A DNA stretch of 64,000 bases from Apoda limacodes (lineage: Eukaryota; Arthropoda; Insecta; Lepidoptera; Limacodidae), in NCBI GenBank assembly GCA_946406115.1, contig OX291542.1, forward strand, positions 23,881,321 to 23,945,320, written 5' to 3'. The position numbers were made by a program, and so were the translations under genes. Of this stretch, positions 9,518-19,751 are shown one piece after another (the stretch's first letter is position 1; every line of letters starts with the position of its first letter). Below the pieces are notes generated by a model. It had not been told where the DNA came from, did not search any database, and saw only the letters and a list, made by a program, of their open reading frames with translations.

Positions 9518-11820
9518 CCACTAAGGTGGCAAACAAGCCTACGGTCCGCCTGATGGTAAGCGGTCACCGTAGCCTATGGACGCTTGCAACACCAGGGGCA
9601 TCACTCGCGCGTTGCCGACCCTTCAGAAACCTAATAACTTCTTTTTTGAAGAACCTCATACTGTAGTCCTTAGAGAAAACCTTGGCAGGGAGCTCATTCC
9701 ACAACCCAAGGGTTTGCGGGAGGAAGTTTCTCTGAAACCGCACTGTTCGCGACCATTTTGGTTCCAAAGTGTGAGAATGAATTCCCTGTCGATGGCGAGC
9801 GGTGCGATGGTAGAAAGTAGCCGTGGGCATCATTTCGAACAATTCCTCAGAACACAATCCATTGTACAAGCGGTAGAACACACACAGGGAGGCAAAGTCT
9901 CTCCTCAGACTTAAGGGCTCGATACCGCAAGTGAGTTTGGGATCGTCGACAATTCTCACAGCCCGTCGTTGAATCGAGTCAAAAGGTCCAAGCTGGTATC
10001 CGGGTGCACCCGCCCAGAGATGGCAGCAGTACTCCATATGGGGCCGGACTTGCGACTTGTAAAGTAGCAACCTTTGCCCCGACGTGAAGTACTGCTTCGC
10101 TCTGTTGAGTACACCAAGTTTTTTGGACGCCAGCTTTACCTTGGCTATTTGTCTAGCAAATGATCTCGGAACTGAACATCGCTGGAGATGTCAACGCCAA
10201 GGATCCCAATGCTCTTAGAGATGGAGAGGGGAGTGTTCTGGAATTGTAGGACTACAGTGAATGGGGTTTTCTTAGCGGTGAACGCGCAGACTTGTGTCTT
10301 TGAAGGGTTGAATCGGACCAAGTTTTCCCGCCCCCAGTCAGAGATCTTGGACAGACCGATCTCGATTTGAGACACAAGTTCTTCACGCTTTTCCTCCACA
10401 ACGGAACGTGGGATGCTTGCACGGCCCGTGTAATAAGCGTCTCCAGTACTGTCATCTGCATAGCAATGTATGTTGTTGATGTCCAACATATCATTGATGT
10501 GCAGTAGAAACAGCGTAGGAGACAGCACAGAGCCTTGCGGGACACCAGCATTAATGTCCATGCTATCAGAGCAACTACCGTCAACTACGGCTCGTATGCT
10601 TCTGCCGGACAAAAAGCTAGCCACCCATTTGCACAAACTTTCGGGCACTCCGTAAGAAGGCAACTTCGATAGAAGACCCCGGTGCCAGACCCGATCGAAC
10701 GCCTTCGCTATGTCTAGGCTACATGCCAATGAGAGTCAGGGGGAGGCCCCTGACTCTCAATGGCTAGTGCCCATCGGTGTGTGAGATACACTAGAAGGTC
10801 ACCAGTATAGCGACCGTGGCGAAAGCCATATTGACGGTCACTGATCAGGTCGTGTTTTTCTAGGTATCTCAAAAGCTGTGTGTTGATCACACGCTCCATC
10901 ACCTTGGAGAGGAGAGAGGTTATAGCGATAGGCCTGGATCGATGGATCTGATCTATCGCCCTTTTTGGGCACCGGGTGCACATTTGCAGTCTTCCATGAA
11001 GACGGAAATTGCCTAGTGTGGTAGGAAAGCGTGAAGAGGCGCGTGAGTACAGGACATAACTCAGGAGCACACTGCTTAAGCACCACTGCTGGTATGCCGT
11101 CTGGCCCACTCGACTTATGAACGTCTAGGGAAAGCAACGCCCGCCGAACCTCGCGCTGTGTTATAGTGATTTCCGGCATGGTCTTACCGCACCACGGTGA
11201 AGTAGGTGGTACAGCGCCTTCGTCGTTCACATTCGAGTTAGAGGCAAAGAGACTGCCCAATAGATCGGCTTTCTGTTTTGCACTGTGGGCCAAGTCACCA
11301 TCGGTCTTTCGCAGTGGTGGTAATGAAACATTCCATACCAGCGAGGATTGTCTCAGTGACTGCGGCTGCGCAGACGTCAGGATCTTCTGAGCTATAGCAG
11401 ATCTGCCTCCACGGGTACGATGCATAAAATTCTCGCAATCCATCCCAGTCTGCCGACTTATAATGCCACACACGACGCCAATTAGTTGGCCCAGAAGGAT
11501 CGGGTTGTGTGCATGACAATCGAGTCCGGATGAGACAGTGGTCCGAGGAGCCAAGAGGCGCATCCACTGAGACGGAGTATCCATCCGGACGTGTAGTCAG
11601 CAGAAGGTCCAGTAAGGAGCTTGTATGGTCCTCTATATCTGGTATTCTCGTTGGAGAAAGTACCAGCTGAGAGAATCCATAGGTCAGAGCAAATTCATGA
11701 GCAGATATCCCTGCATAGTTATTGGTTCGAGAACTGAGCCACTCACGATGGTGGGCGTTAAAGTCTCCCAAAATAACTACTTCTGCTGTAGGATATTGCT
11801 CTAGAATTCTGCATCTACAT
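9487..11820 (-). mobile_element. LINE A: 5'-truncated non-LTR retrotransposon
   Basis: Minus-strand insertion with a 28-nt A tail (plus-strand T run 9487-9514). The 3' end contains a conserved stretch (on the plus strand ACCACTAAGGTGGCAAACAA and CCGCCTGATGGTAAGCGGTC) shared by fragments throughout this window: 20029-20520, 21070-21243, 29908-29985, 32690-32790, 33365-33893 and 35178-35392. The copy begins inside the endonuclease domain, so it lacks ORF1 and the N-terminal endonuclease. I place it in the CR1/L2/Jockey-like assemblage by the layout of its RT and C-terminal region; the exact clade needs a tree. No clear target-site duplication was found. Confidence 0.9.
9564..11820 (-). pseudogene. 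LINE A ORF2 remnant: endonuclease end plus reverse transcriptase
   Basis: In 5'-3' order on the minus strand: endonuclease motifs LGDFNAHH near 11765 and GSSDHCLI near 11540; RT beginning at about 11200 with SLDVHKSSGPDGIPAVVLKQ and KTANVHPVPKKGDRSDPS; then LLSKVMERVI; SLDIAKAFDRVWH near 10710; AGVPQGSVLSPTLF near 10540; catalytic YADD near 10465; and a C-terminal domain to 9564 ending VASVHRLR. The parts lie in several frames: there are shifts between endonuclease and RT, near 10930, near 10735 (an inverted-duplication scar) and near 10110. The enzyme would reverse-transcribe its own RNA at a nicked target, but this copy cannot make it. Confidence 0.88.
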
Positions 11821-14800
11821 GTCTATCTAAGCATTGATTATAATAAAATTTACACTGATCTATTGGTAATTAGTTTTACTATAAGTAAAGGTAGTTGAAT
11901 GAGATCTGTATATTGTTCTAAACACGAACTACGCGCACACTACAAGCGAGCAATTACCTTCAAACTTTTAACTTCAAATTAATTCATAAATTCTCTAGAT
12001 ATGGCGGATGGGTTGTTTTCTCTACTTCTTTTCCCGCCATTTTAATTGTGTTTAGTGAGTTTATTTTTTATTATATAGGCAAATGTGATAAAAAAAAAAA
12101 TTGTGTGTAACACGGGCGGTACAGAAATTACTCGAGTCATTGAAACCTTCGGCTTCTAAATAAATTAGCTATCGTTAGTAATTTCCTCCTTACCACCTTG
12201 AATACACAATGTACTATCGCCCTGGAGATCATTAGGGTTACCTTATAAGCAACATCACAATTTTCGTTCTCTTCTCTAATTGAGTTGTCCAATTTTTTAA
12301 TTAATTTTATGATCTTTGTATGCATTTCATCGTTTGGGGGTTAACAAATGTCTCGATATCTAAGATATCTTGTGATAATAGTCGGAATCGTACAAATACG
12401 ATAATACAGAAGACGTCTTTTCTTGATGTCTTGATGTCCTAAGACATTCTGCCAGATTGTTGCTGATGTCACAAGTTTTCTCACTAACTTAAAGCCGTAG
12501 CTGCAGTGCATGCAGTTACAACGCGGAAACGTGTGTGCGGGACGAGACACACACACATTTCATTCAGTTTTGTTAGAGATCATTTTTTATAATTTTAATA
12601 TGTGGATAATGTCCTAGTTCGATGATATGACAGGTAGATGTGGTAAACCTACCTAAACACTAAGTATAATTACTTATGTACCTTTTTGTTTCAAACCCTC
12701 AACTAGACCTTCTTTAACAATAAATGAGCATAAAAACCTAAAATTGTGATAATATAACAACTTCTTATTAAGGAAATAACAAAACCTACCTACCTAATTT
12801 AAAGTGTACCTAGGTATTGAGTGTAGATACGTGTTTCCAAGGTTACCAGGAAATTGAAACAACAACGTTACGCTAGAAAAACTGATTTTATTAAACAAAC
12901 ACAACTGAAAGATTAAGACTAAAGTCTTATGTGAAGATCAAGAGTTTTAAAAAGATTAAATTGCGAAAGAATTACATAAAGAACTGCAACACAAAGTTTT
13001 TAATAGCGGCTTGACACGCGATTAGGAACTTGCACCTATGAAAGAAGTCGCTTTTTAGCTATAAGACATCCTATAATGTTACATAATTAACGAGCATTTA
13101 TGAATACTTAATTAAAAACAAAGAAGATTTCTTTAAATATCACTAATACATACCTGTAAAAGTTTTTTGCACTAAAGAATTAAAAGTTGAAAGTCCTGTG
13201 TTTTTTCTATATTTCTAATTATTTAATTTATGTAAGATACTGTATTTGGTTTAAATATAATCTCTGTAGAAATCACTTATTCATAAAGGTACGTAAAATC
13301 ATTCCAATATTTAATTTTGGCTAGAACTCGACACAAGCTTCAATCTTTATCGGAGTTAAGGACACTTCAGTACAAAATTGTTTTCACAGGTCAAGTTAAA
13401 CTGGCCAAGTTTCGTATATCAGTGCCTAAAAAAATTCTCTACGTCTAGCAGCAATATCAGTAACAAGCATTTGAAACATTCAAACCTAAGGGTTGACACA
13501 AAATAGAAAACAAATATTATTGATTTAATTTGTTAGAAACTATCAACATCTTAAATCAATTTAAATTCAACATTTTGACTGATTATTCTAGAGAGAAATT
13601 AGATATTTTAAGAGTATACAATTTAAAATTAATAGTTTTCGAATGTTTAATCTCAACAATACAGATTTGTGAAAAATCATAAAAATAATGGGAATAATCA
13701 AATGAGAACTATTTATTTGTAAATCTTATTCATAACCGAACCGAATAATTACATAAAATTTTATCCAAAATAAGAAAATCTTATTGGATGAATTATATAG
13801 AGTGTTATTGTTAGGATAACACGATTTTATGGATTTTTCTAAATAGAAAAATTTAGAATTTTTCTTAGAAAAATTAAAAAGTTCACATGATATGTTGACA
13901 ACCCTAACAAATTCGAGAGAAAACGCATTATACTGTGGATTTATGGTTTTTTGACATACACGTCGATTAACTCACACATGTAAATATTTGGAACAAAAAG
14001 TCGTGAAAACTCTTATCTTGGGTTCTACTGGAGATTTTAACAAACGTAACTTGATTTTATCCCACGAACTGGGTGTTGGTTGAAAGTTCAGATGAAGAAT
14101 TGTGTAGGATTTTAAGTCAGAAGTGATATAAATATTTTTAACACAGCATAAGGTAAAATCATTTATTATACATATAGTTATTTATTCATTTAGATGCTGA
14201 ACCAACGTACAACAGAAGAGGATTTTTCTTCAAACTTCCTGCATTTTGTCTGTATTAATTTTCTTGGTCATTTCTCAACTGGTTTTATAAATAAGGAGTT
14301 TAGGCCTGAAACGAATCTTTAAGTTTCAGGTAGGGTTATCTTTTCCTTTTATACAGTTTGGAGGAGTGAATTTCGACGGTGACAGCAAACCGAAGAAAAG
14401 GGCATCGGCAACGACTGCAATTTTTGAATTATCATTTAGTGGAGTAGGGGCGAGCCTTTGAAATCCAATTTATTTACATACCTAAGTGTTTTGTGTGATT
14501 AATTGGATGTGTGTAAAGTTTTTATGTTATTTTGTTTGATGAGTAGTGTTTCAACCAAGTAATTACAATTACTTAAGCATTTAATTTGAAGCTTAATTTA
14601 GTGATTTTCAAACGAAATGTTTGAAAAGCTTGATACTACATGGAAATATTTAAAAACTAAATTATTCTGGTAAGAGAATAAACAACAGCTAATAAAAATG
14701 TGTTTATTAGTTAATACATTATCGTCGAGAAATCATAAAATCTATAGGTATTTTTTTACCTAACTATTCTTCGAAGTCGTGACTTCTAAATTTAGTCAAG

Positions 14801-15419
14801 ACACTGAATTTCATGAAGTAACGGATAGAGATTAATCCATATAATTAACATCACCTTAGAAACACATCAAATTAAATAATTTTAACAATGAGTGAATACA
14901 ATTTTCTTGAATAAAAGTTTATTCTCATAACTGATTACTTCTATAATTGAGAAGTAATTTTAATATCTCAATTTAACTTTTGAAAATTTATTTTTTTGTG
15001 ACATACATTTAGGGACTCAAACCATCTCTAGTATCTGTCAGCGTCCCCAGGGAACTAGGTGGATTAGGGGCGGCAAAAATAACAAATCTGAAAAGGTTTT
15101 AGGAACACGTCGAAGGTTGTTTAGGTATTCTAAATTTACAGGAAGAAGATTGAATCTTTTTGTTATCTTTTATTAATGAATTTCTTTATTTATTTTACTT
15201 AACTCTTTATTTCATCATATACAATGTTTTCTTTATATTTTTATTAAAATTATAGGTACATGAACCTTTATCAACATTTACAATCAAATACTTTGAATGT
15301 TTTACTAGTTACGGACAACAAAAATCTAATTCAGGTCACCCAGTAATTGACAAGTCATATAAACATATTTTTTTTTTAGTCTTTAAAATAAATAATGAGA
15401 TACGCATATTATAAAATTG
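11821..15419. other. Long AT-rich spacer, no supported gene
   Basis: Between LINE A and the next LINE fragment I see only short chance ORFs. One short stretch after a plausible acceptor (14357-14461, plus strand) is open for 34 codons and slightly GC-richer, but it has no recognisable motif or partner exon. Nothing else can be supported. Confidence 0.5.
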
Positions 15420-15545
15420 GTGCTACATAGACCGGTGACCTAATCTCACACACCAATTCGCACTAGCCGCTAGCCGTTAAAAGTCAGGGGGAGGCATTGG
15501 CATGTAGCCTAGACACAGCGAAGGGTTGATCGGGTTTGAGTGCTA
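15420..15545 (+). repeat. LINE A reverse-transcriptase fragment
   Basis: Reads on the plus strand through ACCGGTGACC, CTCACACACC, AGTCAGGGGGAGGCATTGGC and ATGTAGCCTAGACA, corresponding to the stretch around the first catalytic aspartate of LINE A (SLDIAKAFD). It keeps the unscarred version of the sequence that is rearranged at 10731-10758. Confidence 0.75.
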
Positions 15546-15680
15546 GGGCTAATATCGGAATCTCGGAATATCGTAATTCCGGAATCTCGGAACGCTAGGT
15601 CCGATATTACAATACCGGTACTGAGTAGATCAACATAGGAATGAGTAGAGTAGAACATAGGAAGTTTTTAAATAAGATGC

Positions 15681-15890
15681 AAACCATTGAACAGCGCATT
15701 TCCTAGCCAGTTGTGAAAAAAATGACCGCAAAAACGTGACCGACGAAGCGAACCTTGGGTTCCTTGTTTTTATGAAAACAAGAGAACAAGGGTTCGCTTG
15801 GTATCTTTCTAAAGGATGTTCAATTTTATGAGGCTATGCTTAGTCCATAGGATAGATTACAGAATTTAAAGTCTGTGGTTAAAACGCACG
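15681..15890. repeat. Family M inverted-end repeat, copy 1
   Basis: Contains GCGCATTTCCTAGCCAGTTG, GACCGCAAAAACGTGACCGA and ends CCATAGGATAGATTACAGAAT...AAAGTCTGTGGT. Homologous to 61356-61563 (complete copy) and 41596-41710 (partial). No ORF. The centre contains GTTTTTATGAAAAC-like self-complementarity. Confidence 0.65.
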
Positions 15891-16194
15891 TTGTTACTGA
15901 GAAACGGTGCTTGGGTAGACTGAAATAAAAAAATGCCAAAAATATACATTTATTTGAACAACCAACAATATTATAAGTATGCAAAAAATTATAATAAAAT
16001 ACACAAAATAAAAATGTTTGTTATATGATAGCAAAAAATTACAAAGTTAAATCAAGTTTTGTAGAATACATAAATTACTATATCCGATTTTTACCAGCTT
16101 ATTTGATTAGAAGCATAATTGCATTTGAAACTTTTAGATGTACGAAGATATTGCTAATTTAAAAATGTGTTCTGACATATTCTGTTAAAAGTAA

Positions 16195-16930
16195 TAACCT
16201 AATTACAATGGGAGAAAGATGGATGAGCATTTTTTTAGTGCAGTCATTGAAGCGTTATTGGTCCGATTTTTTTTACTGTGAACCGATTTGCATGAAATTT
16301 TGGAATTAGCCTCATCTTACCCTTAAGTTCAAAAGTGAAAATGATCTGAACTCCGCACCCACCCTGGGGGTGGTTGCCACCCCTTCTCGGTGGTGTAAAT
16401 TTAATTTTTCAAAATAACCGAATATCGATATAAGGCGTTATTTTATCAAAGAACCCAATACTTTTCAAGTTATTGGCAATTGATAATTCGGAATTTTTTC
16501 ACGTTTTTCATCGGCTTTTTGCAAATATCTCCAAAAATATGAATTTTAACGAAAATTTTATAATGAACAAAATTGTAGCAGGTAAAAAACTGAACAAATC
16601 GGTTTTTTTATATAGTGTTCTAAGTGCAATATTAAGCTAGATATTAAAGATCAAAGCAGTTTTTTATTTTGTCTGAAATTTAATCGATGTATTCAATGCC
16701 ATCTAGCGACGAGCAGATACATTTTATGCATTCTAATGAAATAGGGCTTTGTAGTGCTTGAAATAAGCACTGTTAAAAGTCTTTTAACAGTGCTTATTAT
16801 ACTGAAAAATATTGTGAAAAAAAAAATGTTTTCCGCCCCTATTTTATTAATTTGTAGGCCCCAAAATAGCTTATTATTGTAAAAAAAAAATTCCCCCCAT
16901 TTTTGACGAAAGTGCCTAAAGTGCAATTTT
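16195..16930. repeat. Putative dispersed element with CACCC...GGGTG hairpin and a long palindrome
   Basis: Contains CACCCACCCTGGGGGTGGTTGCCACCCC (16356-16383; quoted in parts: CACCCACCC and GGGGGTGGTT), a style of sequence I associate with insect mobile elements, and a perfect palindrome at 16762-16798. No second copy in this window, so element status is an inference. Confidence 0.35.
16762..16798. repeat. Perfect 18-bp-arm palindrome
   Basis: AATAAGCACTGTTAAAAG is followed by a single T and then its exact complement. Arms 16762-16779 and 16781-16798. With a one-base centre it would extrude as a cruciform rather than form a normal RNA hairpin loop. Confidence 0.85.
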
Positions 16931-18600
16931 ACCTTGATATTGATTTATGAAGGGCTTAGACGATTTTTTAGAATAAGAGGCAAACCAAACATTTGTTTAT
17001 ATTAACAGGAAAACTGAGATATTTATAAAAAGGCCCACTAACCATACGTTTGCTCAAACCATACTCGCTAGCGAGTGTAGTTATGACTTCTAAGAATAAT
17101 GTTAGATACATACTTATTGTACAACCAATATCTATGAATATGTTTCCGATGGCAAAGGTAGTAAAACTGCACGTTTTCAGACAAATTGGCTAATTTCTTC
17201 GCGCAGACGGGAAATAATATCTTTCAGTGTGAGTTTAGCTAATAAATGATTACTTATTATTGTTAATAAAGTAATGTTTGTACGATGGCAAAAGTAAGTC
17301 TGAAATAGCTGTCGCCTTAAAATTGTCAAAAAAACAAAAACATTTGTTTTTACTTTTAGCACAACAAAATCAGTTAAGCAATCACATTCTATTGGTGACC
17401 TAGGTACCTACTAGTATAGTAAAGTATATATAATAAATTCAGCTCACCCAATTAAAAAAATATATATTTTATTTTTATAACTACTACATAACTAACTAAC
17501 ATAAATACATCGTTCATATTAATGGTATATAGGACTTACATTTTGTAATATTTCATATACCTGACCTATTATATTATAGGACAAACTGAATGTTTTGTTT
17601 TCATTCTAATACAATGGCATAAGAATAATGTAGGTGTTCAAAAACGTTAAAATAAAATGAAACTGACTATAAAAAAATCTGTAAAAATGAATAATTATAT
17701 TAAAATAATATCACCAAATTAAATTATAAATCTCTTTAAAATTGACCAAACCTATAGTTTTTAAAATATTAAAAAATTAAGTTATGCATAGTTACCATTG
17801 AGTTGCATTTCAATTTGAAGCGTTCACATATTAACACATTAATTAATTTAGGTGGCATTAACACTACAAGTACGTATCTTCTCTAAAGTATGCATGTTGG
17901 GTTGCAGTGACTATTATAAATGACATTGTAATTGTCTGAAAGCATAAAGGGGACCATTAAAATTATAACTTGGTACTCTAAAGCAAACAAACTCAAAGTT
18001 GCGACCCTACTCTGTTCACATGCAACATTGACGTTAAGGATGAAAAGTTCAGTAAAGATAAATGTGCTTGAAAGAGATAGATATTATTTGTGTTTTTTGC
18101 ACATGTAGTGTGAAAGTTATTGGCATGATGTAACTACTACACAATTGACAACTTAATTTACATTTTATTTATTTACTCTATCAATCACAGATTGTAAACT
18201 TGCAAAGCATTTATAAAAAAGAATATTTTTAATGTTGATTAAATATAGATTCATGTCTAATAATAAAAGAGAAATTCTCATTCTATCAAAACTTAGTAAA
18301 CATTGATAAGTGTCTAAAATCAAGACATGCTTAAATCATTTTTACATACAGTATGACTTAAATATAATTAATAAATTAAAGCAACAGCAGGAATGTAAGC
18401 ACAGAACCTATAAAATAGCATTAAATCAATATTTATACAATTTGCATTAATTTACAACAAAATTAAAAATTGTAAGTGCAGCCTTCTACGATTTTATTTT
18501 TTGTCTTTGTTGTCCATAAATAGTTTATTACTGTTCTTGAATGGTGTCAATTTTTTTTGTTTAATAATTATAAATAATTCATAACCACAACACATGGCAT
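16931..18600. other. AT-rich spacer, possibly including LITAF B 3' untranslated DNA
   Basis: No supported gene. It lies downstream of the minus-strand LITAF B stop at 19752, so part may be transcribed as 3' UTR, but I cannot place a poly(A) site with confidence. Confidence 0.4.
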
Positions 18601-18604
18601 GTAC

Positions 18605-18735
18605 AGTGCAACAAACTTCTGACCGTCTGAGCTTGTCAGTGCTTAGTCGCCAGTGTCATTGTAAAATTACACCAATTCAATATGGCGACTTAAGTTTTAA
18701 TTTTTGACCACCAGGTCAAAGAAGTTTGTTGCACT
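18605..18735. mobile_element. Short MITE, Tc1/mariner-like by TA flanks
   Basis: Perfect 16-bp terminal repeats AGTGCAACAAACTTCT and its complement, with a further inner inverted pair (CTTAGTCGCCA / TGGCGACTTAAG). One extra base and then TA is found on each side (TAC on the left, ATA on the right), compatible with a TA target-site duplication. No ORF. Confidence 0.75.
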
Positions 18736-18959
18736 ATATCTAAAACATTAAAATCGGCTCTAACAATATTGTTTGAACCGACATATCGGTTTTGATAAAC
18801 TCAAAAGTAAAGAAAGCTCTTTCTGTATCTCCTATACATCATTGCCTTTTTCAATAAGTATACTGTTTATAAAAATTAAGAGCTTTTACAACCTAATATG
18901 ACTGGTCCTCTTGGTGTCAATATCTGCTTTCAACTGTATGTTACAACATCAAAGTGATT

Positions 18960-19250
18960 CAAAAATAAAACGGGATTAAACGCGTCATTATTTGGCGACT
19001 TTTTCCCGACGTTTCATCTGGGTTATACCAGCCTTGGTCACAGGTAGACTGGCGGTGCACGGAGTCTTCGGCTTCGAGTGGAGGCGTCGTGTTGAACTAC
19101 CCTTACTTCGTCTTTATACTTGTCATAATCACTACACACAACACTAACAGTGTCCTTGGGTGCGTTCGTTGGTGAAACTTGAGAGCTGTATTACCTTATT
19201 GACTGGATTCTACTGGATTGCATGTTAATCCGGTTTTATTATTATTTAAA
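18960..19250. repeat. Dispersed repeat beginning TAAAACGGGATTAAACGCG
   Basis: The phrase AAAACGGGATTAAACGCGTC followed by TTTGGCGACTTTTTCCCGAC and GACGTTTCATCTGGG is one I recognise from many lepidopteran sequences as the end of a dispersed element. Class not determined; no coding sequence seen. Confidence 0.5.
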
Positions 19251-19751
19251 AAAAAAGAGTATGGAGATGGAACGCGAAAATTTAAAAACTTACATCAAAG
19301 TGATTCATTGAGTAGAACCATCATATCATAATGCATTGTTGACAGTGATGTGTTAGAAACTGTTAAATTATGTGGATAAATTTGCTACAATGCAATTTAG
19401 TTATCAAGTATAGGTCTAACCACATAAATTAAATCAATCACAAAGCTAATCACTATTGAAGGCCACAGCACAATGCGGGCTGGCCGTTGCTGCACATTTT
19501 ATATCAGATTTTTCTAGTATGCTAAAAGACAAGGAGGCTAAAAAAGTATCTCCTGGTCTTACACCAATTATGGTTTTGAACACCAGATATTCAATAAAAA
19601 CTAGATGTACCTAACACCAAAAATGTTGTAAATGGCACCATTTCATAATAAGTCTGAATTTATTTATATAAATTCAGCATTTAAATATAAGTTAGACCTA
19701 ACAGTCACTAGTATTTAAACTAGTGATGCAGGCGGGTTTATAATCAAATAT

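Noticed and set aside
9576..9914. Plus-strand open frame of 112 codons antisense to LINE A
   Set aside because: It is the mirror of the conserved LINE A C-terminal coding strand; similar antisense frames appear opposite the 33365-33893 copy. No independent motif.
14357..14461. Open stretch after a plausible splice acceptor (TTTTATACAG)
   Set aside because: Only 34 codons before a stop, no donor, no recognisable motif and no partner exon.
16762..16798. microRNA precursor
   Set aside because: The one-base centre leaves no loop, and the stem is shorter than insect precursors.
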